This document shows positions 39,960 to 54,000 of a stretch of DNA of 64,000 bases, one piece after another. A program made the position numbers and the translations under genes. The number at the start of each line of letters is the position of its first letter. The first letter of the stretch is position 1. The notes under the pieces were generated by a model. It was not told the DNA's origin, did no database searches, and saw only the letters and a program-made list of their open reading frames with translations. Source of the DNA: Gorsachius magnificus (taxonomy: Eukaryota > Chordata > Aves > Pelecaniformes > Ardeidae); the NCBI GenBank assembly GCA_034008185.1, contig CM067081.1:106153265-106217264 (forward strand), read 5' to 3'.

Positions 39960-40130
39960 CCCAATTCAACACATCATTTTAGCACATACTTAAATACATC
40001 CCTTGTCAGGAAAGCTAAATCGCATGCTTAAATTCACTTTTGGAAAGAAACAGATAGCTGGCACAGAGCTTAAGGATTTAAGCCAAACCAAACTGAAGTC
40101 AATAGAACAAATACCATTGATTTCAATTGG
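39960..40130. repeat. Possible ancient sauropsid dispersed repeat (MITE-like)
   Basis: Contains agcacatacttaaata and gcatgcttaaattcactttt, then ctgaagtcaatagaac and ccattgatttcaattggctt, which are near inverted copies of each other. The 'gcacatgcttaaat' and 'ttgacttcaatgg' elements together recall an old non-autonomous repeat common in turtles, crocodiles and birds. I cannot name the family, and the edges are approximate. Confidence 0.4.
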
Positions 40131-40660
40131 CTTTGTGTTAGCTCCCAAATACGTCTGACTTATTTGGTTAAATGAACCCCTTTTCTGATGACAGGCAGCT
40201 TCTTGGAAACATGAAGTTTGTGAGAATTGGGTGCATTTAACTCATCAAAAGAATCTGTCTGGAATAGTATATTGTAATATCATTTCTACCAGGAGTTGTA
40301 GGTTGTTTTTTGTTAGACAAACTCTGTGATTTACGTATTGAGCCATAGTCCCTAGGCCCATGGTACAGCTGCAGTTATATATTTAAGATTGCTAAACCTA
40401 ATGTGTACAGGTCTACATGTGCAGTAAGTTTGAAAAAAAGGTTTTAATTTACGAAATGAACAAACACTGTGGAAATATTTTCTGGGATTTCTTTATCTGA
40501 ATAAACTTCACACTGGGCAAAATTTTAGAAGAGAAATATCTAGTAAGTTACTTACCAGGTAGAAATCATATTCCACTAAGGCAGCCTGAGAACTAAAAAA
40601 GCTTTGAGGCAGGAAGACCACTAAAGAGAGGTGTCATCTGTGGCTCTTTCTGCCTTTACC
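40131..40660. other. AT-rich noncoding sequence, no gene seen
   Basis: No gene or clear repeat. A consensus-like minus-strand splice donor (ctg|gtaagtaac) sits at about 40546-40557, with only about 30 bases back to an acceptor-like site, too short to support an exon. Confidence 0.4.
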
Positions 40661-40775
40661 CTTCTCTAGTCATCAGTGGTCTTTCCCAAAACCAGTCTGG
40701 TGTTGGAAACAGAACATGGGGCTGGATGGACCTTTGGTGGCATGTACGATAGCTGTTCTTGTGTTCCTAAGTCAC
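40661..40775 (+). mobile_element. CR1-type LINE 3'-end fragment
   Basis: The segment tgttggaaacagaacatggggctggatggacctttggtgg, followed by atagctgttcttgtgttcc, matches the conserved tail ('gggctggatggacctttggtctgac...ctgttcttatgttc') of an old CR1-type non-LTR element found across sauropsids. Sense is plus. Only the last 70 or so bases are secure; upstream resemblance is weak. It is a different and older subfamily than the copy at 1.2-2.0 kb. Confidence 0.6.
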
Positions 40776-43700
40776 ACCAAAAATTAATATGTTTGCTGCT
40801 TTTTCTGTTAAATTACTGCTATGTTTTTAAATAGAGAGATATAACAGCACTGTCTTCTCAATAATTAAATTAAAAGCTGTCAGAAGACCTTATAATATTT
40901 TCCTTTGAGACACGCTAAGACTCAGATAAAACAATAAGCTTTTTGATAACTTAATAAAGAACAGATGGGTTTCAACAAAGATGCATTTGAAACAGAGCAG
41001 CAGTAACCGATGTTGAATACTAAACTGACCTTCTTTTTCACAATATAAGAGGTTAAGATAAGCAATACCAAGGATCACCTTGACCCTTTACCTCCAGTGG
41101 TAATAGCTGACACAGAAATAGGTTATTTTACAAGCCTTTTTGTTTTATTTTAATTGTTCTTAGAATTCTGAGCTGGAAAGGTTTGATTTCCCAAATGTAA
41201 TGCTTTGTTTAACATTGCCACAGGTGGTATGGCTTACAGGAAAGGCTGTGAATGCCTACATGAAAATGGTTTCCCAGTAGAACTGTGCCTTTCTCTGATA
41301 TCTAAACATTGATGATGTGCTGATTCTAACAGATTTTTAGCAGTGAAAATTCAAAGCAGTTTGACCTACACTGGTGCTGTTAATTTCAACTTTATTGTTT
41401 TATTCTTGAATAGAGACAACGTTTCATATCTCTCTTGATATTATAGAACATGAAATGTTTCAGTAAAATTATTTTTATATTCCTAAATGATCTTTTTCAT
41501 TTCTGTTCAGAAGTTCTGAACTTTTTGTCAGCTTGGTGTCATACCAAATTTCAAAATGTCATAAGTTCTAAGGGAAGGAATGTTATTTTATGATCGGTCT
41601 TAATGGTCTTTTTTTCTCAATGGATTACTTATTAAACAATCCATTATATATAAAAGTAAAGTTCCATGCAGTCTTACTGTAGTTGGCAGTACTGTGAGAG
41701 ATGTTGTCCTCTCAGAAAGGTTATACCATTAACAGCATAAGCTCCTTTCATTGACATATGTCCATGCATTAAGGTCAGAAAGGAAGAACCTGTTCCTTTA
41801 GTAATTGTTTAACAAGCCAAACAATTAATCCAGGAACTGCTAATTTAACTCCAATGTTTTAGATAGGGAAGTCTGTAGAGATTTGTCAAAGGTACTTAAA
41901 AACAGTGCAAATGAGATGCTAAAAGCAGTTAAAAAATACATAGTACATCTCTGTACACCTCTTTGAAATTTAGTAGAAATGGATGATGATGTGTTTTCTG
42001 TGAATACATGATATAAGGTAATTTAATTAAGGAAAAGTATTCTGCAACTTGTTCCATAAGGGCACTCTCTGAAAATATAATTACAACTAAATAAACTAGT
42101 GCTACTATATTTTTTGGTTTAAATGTATAAAACATGACTTTGACTTGCATCCAGTCATTCCTGTGTTAAGCCCAATAGTCTGTGTTTGATTAAGAATCTT
42201 TTAAGGAATTAGCTTTTGTTTTGGTGGGTAAACTCGTGGAAATAAAGATTACTTCACTTTCTAAATTTTTTGTCCTTATAAATCTACCTTTTGCAAGTAC
42301 AGATGTCTGCTTCAGGGTTTTGAATCATTCTAGATTAAAATTTTTTTATCTTTCTGTGAATAATTTTCTTTTTCTTTGAACAAAAGTCTGTGAAAAGGAA
42401 CAAAATGCATCCTACACATTGGTAATTCTTTAAATACTAGAAGTGTTATAAAGCTGCACTCTAAAACATAGAAGCCTATCATATCTGTTTGACAAGTCAC
42501 TACAGACACAGGCAGACAAAATCTGGAGTAAATCAGACAAGACACAATTTAATTTCCCCATCCACACCTCTCTTGAAAGCTTCCTCTGTTCTTCACAGTT
42601 TATCTGTCAACTAGTGAATTTACCTAGCGCACTTAATTACAAACATGGTAGTTAAAAAACTTCTGTTTGAACTCAGGAGATATCTACAGACCATGCTTTC
42701 CAAGATGTGGATTTATTTTACCTACCTTTAGCCAATCAAATTTTAATACGTGCTACTTGTCCCGGCTGTCTCTCAACAGTTATTGGAGGGATATAGGAAA
42801 TTCAAGAGGACAGTTTTTTAAGATATTCTTTGAACTCATGAGGATTACAAAAATAATCATTTAAGTTGTTAATATCCTGCTTATGTACATGGAGTCATAC
42901 ATATTAATAATTCAGTATATCAACAGATCTTTAATTTACTGTTAGAAGTGAGCATTTCCCATTTGCTTTAATCCTGTTAGTGTGGGTAGAAATTACAGAG
43001 AAGCTAAAATGGTTGTGACTTCAGTCAGAGCACTACAAGTCCATAAGCCAATGTTAGGGTTATAAAAGCATGCATCCATTTAAGAGAATTTTATTACCAT
43101 TCATTCAAGAAGAAATTACCTTATAAGCACAATTGCTCTCTGTAACTCTGGATTCAGCCTTTGGCCCTGACAAAAATGATTGTGAATGTAAACGTTTATT
43201 AAGCATGACAGTATTTCTTTTCTAACATAGAAAGAAGAAAAATAGTATCTTAAATATTTTCTTGCTGTAATTTGCTGAAACATATATACTCAGGAGTCCA
43301 TTGAGTTTTTCAAAGTTTTATAAATTTTTCTGGAAGAAAATAAAGAGGCTATTTCTACCACATCTCATTTACATAATACCTGTAAAATACCAATTTTCAG
43401 TGCAGAAAAAAACAAAAGTGTTTCAAAATCTGATTTACATAATACATGCAGATGTAGTTCTGCGCAGTTAGACTGGTTCAGCAAAATACTTACTTCAGAG
43501 TATCAACATCTGAAATCAACAATTCTGAACACTTAAAAAGAGAGCTTGTGGATTTGTAATATTCATTATCACTATTTAGATTTCTCTTTTCTACCAATGG
43601 TCATTGTTAGGTTAGACAATCCTTTTTTTCTAGGGGTGTTTTATGAAAGATGAAAGATATTTTAAATAAAAACAGACCGAAGAACTATGAGACAATTATT

Positions 43701-46700
43701 CTTCAACTTTAACTGCAATAAATAAATAAAAAAATATTTCAATACATTATATTGTAAACCACTATTGCTGTCAGTTTATAACAGAGCTAGACCTAAAGGG
43801 AAAGTTCCTCTCCTTCTACCTCTTTGTGAGATTCTGGTCAAACAGGTAAGAAAGGCTGAACAAGAATCAGCAGTGGGGGTTGATAGATGCACAAGGAGCT
43901 GATAAGCCTCTCTTTAAGAGGTGGGCTTTCACATCTTTTAAGAAAAAAGAGAGAATTATCCACTGTGGGAAATATTACTGTCTAATTGATTTCATAGTGC
44001 TGTCTGTCACATGTGTCATAAATGTATTAATAAGTATGGGAAAAAGTTTCAGCTTTTACAATCTGCTAAGGAAAAGAAGAATTCCTTCCTACTTTTATTT
44101 CTCCCATTCAAAATTCAGAAGAAACAAAGTGGAACTATAAATGGTCATCTGCTTTCTAAGACAGAGAAGAGGGTTTCTAGTATATGGGTCATTCTGTAAG
44201 CCAGTGCCATAGTTTGAAGTGCACCTACACCTATGTCAAAGCATAGCTGCTGTTATGTATACTTTTTCTCCTCTGGCTATAAAATGTCTTTCATTTCTAT
44301 TTTATGAAGTTAAATGTGAGGAAAAAAATAATTAGTCAATTCAGAAAATCATGTATTGTATGTCAAAATATCAGAGGTTTTTTTTATTACTTGAATATGC
44401 AGTTGAAGTCCAGTATTTTTCAAAGAAAAAATTATTAATTTTGATATTTTCCAATAAAAAAATATCATCAGTATTCCTACTCGCCTCTGCCCCCCATTCC
44501 CCATTTTATCCATGTGGGAAAAACCCTTTCTGATAGAAAAGTGGAAAAAAATCCTGACTAGCACTTTCCTACCCTTGCTCGCTTCCAGGTCTCACGGCGT
44601 GTTTAACAATCATGTCAGACAAATCACATGGCATAGTTTCAGTTTTGTGCTGCAGAAAGCTGCTGCTGTAGATTTAACTATCAGGGACCATTTGTAGCTG
44701 TGTCATCTAAGTGGGCTTTCTGAGTCTTATGATGACTTCATAATTTTAGAATAAACCCCAGAAGTGATGAGTTCATGAAATTACCTCTTTTATGACCACT
44801 TCGTTAGGAATGTTGGCATAGTAGAGAATGAGAATGCAGCTTATGTAAAGTATGGATACTCTGCATATAGACCATATATATGAACATGAAGATAGTGTGT
44901 TTTTTTCCAGTCTGACTGTATAGGTTGCAGGCATGTGCTTCTCCTCCTTTATGTAGTCAGAAAGAACGATTCTCTCTGATGATCTGATTTTAATCAGGTT
45001 TACAAGGCAGTTACCATTAAACATGCAACTTGATTTTTATATACAAAGGAGATTTTATGCATTGTGGCAAATTCCTAAAAGAAATAGCCTCCTGAAGTAC
45101 TGCTGTGTCTAAAATCTAGTTTATATATTAGGTGCATGTCTGGTGGTTTAATTTAAAGCTTCTTGCAACAAATCTATGATTAAAATATGTTGGTCTTTGT
45201 CCCAATAAGATCATGCTGGAGCTGGAATACCCTTATTACAACTAGCTGATCATCCTGCCTATGATAATTCTTTTTGCTGATCCTTTCCACCCACTTTATA
45301 TGGGGTTTTGTGTGGAGATTTAGGGACAGGTAATACAAGTATGTCCCTCTTCAGGCTACTTCAGCATCTTCATTTTCCTATCATACCATAAATCCCATTT
45401 AAATATAGTTCTGTAGGTCCATCACTTCTCACAAATCACTGCCCTTCCTATGGGGCCTTAAGACAGGACTGGGAAATGCTTTTTGGAATTTGGATCTTCT
45501 GGCCATATGTTGATTAGTAATTTGTCCTTCTATGGTTATTTTCCTTCTGCAGCCTTCATCTATTCAAACACCAGCTGTAGACCAGCGAAGACCTAACATC
45601 AGAACTAAAATGTCAGTTTGAGTTTCCAGACATTTGCCAAGAAGAAAATCAAAATTCAAATGGGTAAGAAAGCTGATTTAGGCTGATGATTTTAAAAGGC
45701 TACCTTTGAAAACAGTGTTGCTATGGGAAAATGACACTGGCTTATTTTTAAGAATTTGGACAGTGTCAGCAGACAGAGTAGCAGAATACCTTGTATTAAT
45801 GAGATGATAATTTAGAAGCTTCTCAGTCATCCAATGTTTTTCTGTCTTGTTTTCTAATTGAAGTGTTGTGAAAATTCTAGTACAACCCCATTTCCTCTAA
45901 TAAGAAGACAATATGTTTTGCAGTCTATATTGTGAAAACAACAGAGACCTATGAAACTATGATGGCAGACAAATAAGCATATTGTTATTCAGTGACTGCT
46001 GGAGTTCTTCAGACCACACGGTGCTCTAAAGTTATTCTTGATAACTTGATTAAAGTATGCTGAGAGACCTTCTATTCTGAATATGTGATTATATGAAAAG
46101 AAGGAATGTTTTACATTATTATTGGTCCTGGAAGAGATTTTTGCTCCTATACTGATGCTTGAATCAGCAATGTCCTCCCCCTACTTCATAGCTTACAACA
46201 GAAACAAACACTGTTTTAAAACCTGTTTATTCTGTAATCAATCACATATTTTTGCCTTAAGGCATTTCTTTGAGAAAACAGTTTAATTTAATAGGCTGCC
46301 TGCAGTACTCCCTAAGACCTTTGATTCATTAAAGCAAGAAAGAGGGACTTTGCATGGCTAATACCATGCTAAAATTGCAGTCTCAAAATTGCAGACATGT
46401 AATTCACTGAGAGATACTAGAGGTGCAATATCATCATTGTATTTCTTTTAGAGTCTCTTTTTATTAACTTAGTGTGTCAACACTAATTTAGAAAGATCTC
46501 AAGTATATAATCGTTTACATAACCTCATGTTTCAGGAATTCCATGAGGAAAGGAAGATGTACACATCACTTCTAGTTATTATAAATCAAATGGTCATGTT
46601 CAAATAAATACCCACAGAATCTATATAAAAGTTGACAATGGAGGTTTTTTTTTCAATTTCTGTATTTTTAGTCATTGGTTAACAATGTGTAAGTCTTTTC

Positions 46701-48194
46701 ACAGAGAATGTATCTTAGTTCAGAACCGATGAATTAGAACCATTGCATCAGCAATATCATTCCTTCATTCAAAATTTCATCAGGTTTTAAATTTAAAACA
46801 TGGAAAACCAAACACCACAAATTTCTATGGTATTTTTCTTCAGCAATATATCCAGGACTCGGATAATTTTTTTAGATTTCATTTTGATTTTATATTTTTT
46901 AAACAATGAAGTCTCACATTTAAATAAACCACTACATACACTGGCCAAAGACAGGTTATTCAGTATGCAAAATTTATAATTAAAATTATTTTGATTAATG
47001 ATACAGTACCATCCCAATTTTCATTTCTCATCCTACAGAGTTTCAGATGAAATGAAACCTTGGATTTTGGACTATTTTATCTGCCAGTGTTTTTCTTCAT
47101 CAGATAAGGTAGTGAAGAGCAGAATGATATCTTTTGAATTTGACAACTGATTTTGAAACTTCAGTTGCATATAGATAAGCAGTCATTAGCAATCCTGTTA
47201 AATCAGTTAATTGGCAGTTTTATAAATACAAGTTATCTAGAAAATAGATGAGACTTAATATGACAGTTCTGTATTCAGTGGTGATTCACCCTCAGTATGC
47301 GATGGTACTTAATTACGTTTCATGAGAAATTTTGTGGGAGGGAGGTGGGTGCGTTGGTTAGATGTGGGTTTTTTTCTGCTAGTGGTAGAATAGCTCAGTA
47401 TAATGGCAAATAATCAAAATTTGTAAGGGTTTGAGGCTTTACTATAATAGATTAAATACATATAGTCTGATGAACAACTGCATTAGTTGAACCCCAATAA
47501 CTTCATAAAAATGTATGAAAGTTAAATTTTCATCTGGAGGAAAGGATGAATTGGTAAAGACTGAAAGGGAAGGTGTCTGTAGGATTTTATTTTACACTTT
47601 AGTGTAGATCTGAGAATTTCTAACTTGCATATATAATGTCAGCCTCCTCAACAAAATTTACCTGTTTTGTGAGCTTAAGTCAGCACACACATACATAGTT
47701 ACATGCTTTACCAGGTGATGATGTTTTTCTATGTCAATGCTATTTACACTATTGGTTGCTTACTGGAGTAATGTTAACAATATGGAGCTCAACTTAGAAT
47801 AAAAGCTAAGAAAGGTATTACTAGATGTGTCATGTTAATGAGCAAGTATAATAAAACAAGGCAAAAGGAAAGAATTTTCCATTTGATTTCATGGTGATTT
47901 ACCATTGAGTAACCTTTCTTTCCACATGATTCCTTCCCCTTCATTCTTGCAATTAGAAGACATTTCTTCATTGAAATTGATGCTGCTCAGAAAGTGTGGT
48001 ATTTTGGGAAAGGTTTTCTTAAAAGTAGAAAATCACATTGAATAAGGTCCAAATAAAACGTTTGACCTTTTCCTCTAAGCGACTTGTTTTTAAGAACTGA
48101 TTTATGTTGCAATCCAAAATCTAAAAGAAAAAAAAAATAAAATGAGGTTTTCTCAATGTATATACATTTTTTTCTAATTTTTAGCTGTATCTGA
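40776..48194. other. AT-rich noncoding sequence, no gene seen
   Basis: No gene could be supported in this long stretch. All frames are below 90 codons and lack coding character. A splice-like pair is noted at 43785-43845; see the findings. Confidence 0.4.
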
Positions 48195-48211
48195 TTTTGT
48201 TGTTGTTGTTG
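48195..48211. repeat. (GTT)n short microsatellite
   Basis: About five units of tgt/gtt in ttttgttgttgttgttgg. Confidence 0.65.
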
Positions 48212-50772
48212 GATTAAAAGGGAGGTTTTTATGTGGTTACTTAATTTTAAGCTTTAATCAAGTCAGTGTATCAATTATAACAAAAAAATTTTCTCCTTTT
48301 CATGCCATAGTTTTGTTTATTTGAGATGCTGAATGCTGTTTACTGCCATTTGAGAATAATTAAGATATTACACTTCAACAGAAATTCTGCTGTGCCAAAT
48401 GTCACAAGGTTACCTGCTACCTGTTGTTTCCTTATCCAAGAGTCAATCTTCTCTTGAACAGTAAGTTTCTTGTGGTGTTGGTTTTGAATAAGTTAAGCTC
48501 TGTTGAAAAGAAGGCTTTAGGAAATTACGGACGCTGTTAGAGATTTTGTTCTCTACTTTGGTCTCTGTAGAGAGTCAAGTTATGCTACAGATTTTCTTTT
48601 TTTTTTCTAATGGATATCTGCCAGACTATTCTTTCTGGAAGCAAGGATTACCTCTGTTTTTTTAAGTGTATATAGGCAAATAAAAAAATTAAATGTAGTC
48701 TGCTTCTGTAGTTCAGCTACAGAGTGTTGGTTTGGGGATCAGTTTACCAGGCTACAGATTTCCATCAGTGTTATTTTCAGAAAAAGACAGTAATACTGGC
48801 AAAAGTTACATGTAGTATTGTTATTATTTTTTTTTAAATCTTTAACTACATCATTGAGGCAGTCATATAACATGATGTGATCTGTGAGTTTGCAATCAAA
48901 TTGAATCAATCAGATGTGTATTCTGACTTGCTGTATAGGCATATGCAAAATGACAATACCAAAGTTAGAATAATAGTAGTAAAAAGTGAATTTTAAGGAG
49001 GCTCAGGGAACAATGGGCAACACTCAGCCAGAGACAGAGTTCTGCTGCCCCTGGGGGGCTTCACTCATCTGGCCATTACTGGAGGAAGGAATGATGTTTT
49101 GTGTTATTTTTAAAATACTGTGGAACATATAGCAGAGAGCTCTGAATATGTTCTGACTTCAGAGGGACTCTCCAAGTGCCTAAACCTGGGCATGCACTGA
49201 GTGTTTGGGGTGGTACTGAAACCTGCTCTAACCAGTACAGAGAAGCACTGAAGAGGCAGGGGTGATACAAAGACTTGAAGAAGAAAGAAAAGTATGTGGG
49301 GTATCCTCCAGGGTCGCTTTATGTAAGGGGAAAGATGTTGATTGACTTCCACATGTCTTGGTGTGAACTTCGAGTATGTCTTTCTGTGAAGGGTAGTACA
49401 GAGAGAAAGTGTTTATGAAAGTAGAGAAAATGTTACAATGAATCAGTGCAAACGGAGTATTGTTTCTGAAGGGTTTTTTTATTTGGTTATTTTAAATGTT
49501 TTAACAGGTTGATAAGGGAAAGATTAGTCTGCATACTGAGGCTTCCAAGTTATGTGTTCCCGAGTTCACATAACGCTTGTGTTTCCATTACTGTTCTTAG
49601 CGGTAGGAGACTGATGCATAATAAAAATAGTTTGTCACAGTTCTCCATCTCGCACTGAGATTTTGTTCTGCTTCATAAATTTTAAACCTGTCAAAGCTTT
49701 AAAACATTTCAACAAAATAATACTATCATCTGCTGTATTAAAAATGTTATCTTTATGAGGTGGGAACAAAACACAGCCTAAAAAACACTTCCTCAGCTGT
49801 GCTCTGTTTCTTCTCTATTCTATATTCTATCTGCTGAGGTAGAAAATGATTATATAACTTAATTGATAATAAATGTTGTTTTACAGATGTTTTCCTATAT
49901 TGCAATATTTTCACATTTTTTTACTTTCTTTCCGTATCACATAAATTACAGGGATTTTATAAATAAGGTTAAGAGTTTTACTGAATTTGAAAGAAAACAT
50001 TTAAAAAGCCAGCTTTCCTTTAGGATTTACGAATATTTACAAAGATAAAAGTGCTGCAATAGAGTAAAAGGCATTGGTGGTTGGTTTTGTTTATTTTATT
50101 GTTTTACTTTTTAAGGAACGCACTCTCACTGAAAGTAGCATATCTAAAATTCTAGGTCTATGTTCAGTTTCTTATGCAAGTACATAAACAAATTTGTACA
50201 TGTCTATCTATATTTACACATTCTTTTTACTGCAGTTGTTCCAACATGCTGGTAATGCTTTGTAGGGCCTACAGCATTGTAGATCATCTAAAAATGTTGT
50301 AAGTCTGTGCAATCGATATATTCTTGGTTTATGAAATTGACATCTAGTAACAAGAAGAAAGGCTTTGCCACAGAAATCAATAAGTATTGTACTGAAAAGC
50401 TTTTCCTGTGAAAAGTTTGTGCTGAGCTTATAGCATAGATGAACCTTCTTGATCACAGGTTCATTTTAGACTTTGTTCTTAGACAAATGCAGTGGGATGC
50501 CACTCCTGTGAGTCTCACTCTGAGGTAGTTTTGTTAAAAGCACAGCCTTTCTGATGAGATGACTAGAGCAGAGAACACCATAGGGATTCAGAATTTGTAA
50601 GCTCTGAGAGGCATGAGGTTATGGAGAACTACATTCATTGTATGGTTTACATACAGCATACTTTGCATAAGACAGTTCTGGTTGCTTTCTATTTTTACTG
50701 CAAGGCTTTTGCTAGGTTTCTGAGTTACAGTGCAGTAGAAAGATGTCCCCTTGGCTGTGAAACACAGAAGAC
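48212..50772. other. AT-rich noncoding sequence, no gene seen
   Basis: No gene or mobile element recognised. If the candidate exon at 50773 is a true last exon on the minus strand, its 3' untranslated region would run into this stretch. Confidence 0.4.
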
Positions 50773-50925
50773 TCAGCCATTGTAGGGTCCACCTTCAGGC
50801 ATGGTAACGTTTGGCAGGGCTGGCCTGCAAAAGTTGATGGTGGAGACGCCCCTGGACTCCTGCTCTCCGGTGAGGAAGAAGGTGTCATCAGATGTCTGCT
50901 TCGCTGAAGGGCTGAGTAGGTAGCA
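50773..50925 (-). CDS. Candidate protein-coding exon (C-terminal, with stop), unidentified
   Basis: On the minus strand an open frame of 80 codons (51015-50773) ends in TGA. I place the exon start after the acceptor ttcattctgtctcag (AG at 50926-50927). Other in-frame acceptors are cctactcag (exon from 50911) and tgtttgctcagcag (exon from 51014). From 50925 the peptide is 50 residues, with FFLTGEQESRG in the middle and MPEGGPYNG at the end. About two-thirds of third codon positions are G or C although the flanks are strongly AT-rich, and four CpGs fall within about 150 bases, which suggests constraint. The complementary strand is also open for about 38 codons, so the strand is not certain. I do not recognise the protein and cannot link it to other exons. 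It could also be an old pseudogene piece. Confidence 0.3.
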   Translation of the reverse strand, partial: CYLLSPSAKQTSDDTFFLTGEQESRGVSTINFCRPALPNVTMPEGGPYNG

Positions 50926-51015
50926 CTGAGACAGAATGAATCCCCATTGTTCAGCAGAATTCTGTTGTGTGGGACAAGTCACCTTTCCAGCAAAAAGGCT
51001 GCTATCACAGGACAC

Positions 51016-54000
51016 TGCTGAGCAAACACAGACTCAGAAGGGAAAGGACAGATGGCTGGACTCTATAGAAAAAGAGCTATGGGATTCTTAAAATGAAGAA
51101 TAACTGCAAAAAGCTCCAGAAGTGGAATGAAACAGCCAGCCTGTCTTATGGGGTCATCAGAAAATGCTTTTCCTTAGGCACTATGCTGTATGTGTAGAAG
51201 GGGAATTATGAGATACATCTTGTATTCCCTGTAATGTTTTCCATGTTTCCTCCCAACGTTCACTGCACAGGAGACATTTAAAATTAGGTATTTCACTATT
51301 TCAGTTTGTCTTTGAAATGTATTCTGTTGTGTTAAAGGTTGTATAGAATCCCATGGGGTTGTGGTTTGTTAATTAAAGACAACATTTTGGCGGGCCTTTG
51401 AAAAGTTATATGGATGTGTACGTGAAGCAAATTTAACTTCCATCTACATAAATGGGCCACACAGTTGGTATGATATGGGGTGCAAAAGCTATCTCTGTTA
51501 GTTCTTCCTCTTGTGAGTAGGCTCAACAGAAGTCTAACTAGTCCAGACAAAGCTGTGTTGCAGCTTTTCTCAGAATTCAAAAAATACTTAGTCTAGATAC
51601 AATTCCTCTTTACAGTGCTGGGTCCAACATGGCAGCCCTGTAATACAAGGATTGACTTTGCCTTTTAAAACCTTCTTACATATGGCTTCTGTAAATGGAA
51701 ATAAGCTGGAGAAATTAATTCTCCCATCAGAATTAATTCAGTGAGATTCTTCTATGAGCCTGGCAGAATACATAAGGCTGCAAAGGGCCTGGGTCTCTGA
51801 TAGATTTTTATTTTTTCTTTTACATTTTAATCTGATTTTTTTCCTCATTTCTCTATGTAATAGTGAAAGAAACAGAAAGATTCTAGCTCTTGAAATGACA
51901 GGAGTGATGTCAGCATGTTAGCTGAATGACAAATTCACAATAATTGGAAATATTTGCTTTAGGAGAGTGCTTTATGAGATGTTTTTCACTGAACAGTTTT
52001 TTCCAAATTAAATAGGAATTTTTCCTGGAATAATTTTATGAGACCTCATGAAAAATATTATATGTGCTTATTGTATGCATACTTCTTTTAATTATGCTTA
52101 GAAGAGCTTACTCTAAGGGGCAATTGCACAACACAAATATTGTTTTGTTGTTTGACATTTTCTCACAAGAATAATTTAAGTCTGAAGCTATTGTATATAT
52201 GTTATACATATGTGAGCAAATCACACTGTTGTTAAGTATGTTCTGCTGGCCATATCTTGTCACTGAACCAGGACAGAAGCTAATATTTATAGGTCAGTGT
52301 CAATGGAAGAAAAGGCCTATTTTTTACTGACCTTCAAGCAACATATTTCTTCCAAAGCCAAAATAGAGTGAAAACGTAAGAGCGACAAAACCATGCACCA
52401 TTCATTTTGTCTGTAGAGTAGAATTTATATTTCATTTTTAAGATTGAACATTTTTGTTTGGGTCCTGAAAATTATATATTTATAGTTTTGAAAATGTTCA
52501 AGGCACTTATCATAAAATAGTGAGACTTTGTGGAAACAACTATTCCTATTATCATGAAGAACACTTGCTTGCTTTGTTTTCTGAACTTTTGCCATTTGTA
52601 GCAGTGATTCTGCACATTATTGTTTCCATTATCATTTTGAAACATGAGCAAATGTCACTTTCCACTTCTAGATCAAGGACAAGTTATGCCCTTAAGATCG
52701 AACATGTGTTCTTGTTCATGCTTTGCAATTTGTCACTTATACATCTGATTATCCCACTGCTAGAGAGAAGTGTTGAGTTGCCATACGTATTATAAGTAAG
52801 AATTAGACTTGCACAGCTTCGTTTCTTTTTTAATGATATTTTATCTTTTAGTCATGTACAAATAAATTGTGAATTATCTTTACCATATAAAAAATATTAA
52901 ACAGCAGTAGTCTTCACCTTTTTCTACAGCTTCTCTTCTGATTTCTTGACACAGCATAGTGAAACGTGCTGTTTAATGCTTTGAGGAGAAGTTCTGGTTT
53001 GTTGAAATACATTTACCAACCAAGGACTTTTTACGCTTGGAAAATGCCCTGACCCAAAGCTTATGAAAAAGTCGTAAGCTTCATGTCTGTACATTAAGTC
53101 ACCCCATGGGATCCCTGATTTCATTGGGACAGATATTATAGATTTGTTTAGTTACTTATTCATTCACCCTTTCCATAATCCAGACTATTTGTCACACACA
53201 TCTTTTCTGCTCCCTGGTAGTGTCAGCTGATCCTAGATAGTGTGAGCAGCTGAGTGAGAGAAAGTCATGGTGTGAGAGAGACCATGGCTCTTCAGCCGGG
53301 GGATGTTTTCCACAGACACCTCTGCTTCAAAGATCCAAACTAGCCCCCTCTCACAAAGTGAGCTGGTGCACACCTTCCATGTCTCATCACCTGGAAAATC
53401 TGTGCTGCTTATGTGGATAGTGCTGGAGACTTGGGAGCTCTGAGGCTGTGGGCTGAATGTTTCTTTTTCTTAACTCTCTGTTTTCTAAGTATAATGAGCA
53501 CAGCTGCGCAGCATACTCAGAGGTTTGTGATAGGTGTAGGAGTTAGTTTTGTTTGGCCAATGTTTTTTGCTGCTCTTGGTGAAATGTTTTTTTCTCTATT
53601 TTTAATATGATTGCTCTGTCTTTGGTACCTCAAAGCAAGAGCAGAAAGCATGACCTATGAAGATGTCTTTTTAAAAATGTAGAGCTTTTTCATCATTTTC
53701 CATGTGATAGTTTGCTATTTGGTTCAAGAATAAAGAAATCCCAATACTGTCAACTGTTCAGGCAATGGAAAGGAAGAGCCTGAAATAACAACAAAACAGA
53801 GATGCTCAGCAGAAATAAGTGACCTGACTACTAAAAAAATTGCCAGTGTGCTACTTTCAAGTGCTAGCTGGCTTCCTGCACCATTAAACAAGAGCTTCTT
53901 TAATGCTTTTGCAAAAAGACCCTTTCCCTTCTACATTGTAGATATTTTAGTTAAATTCCACCTTTACATTTAATTAAAGTAGTTGTGACATGAGGTTCTA

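Noticed and set aside
52520..52795. Hydrophobic 91-residue frame resembling membrane segments
   Set aside because: T-rich DNA gives hydrophobic peptides by chance; no motif or start context supports it.
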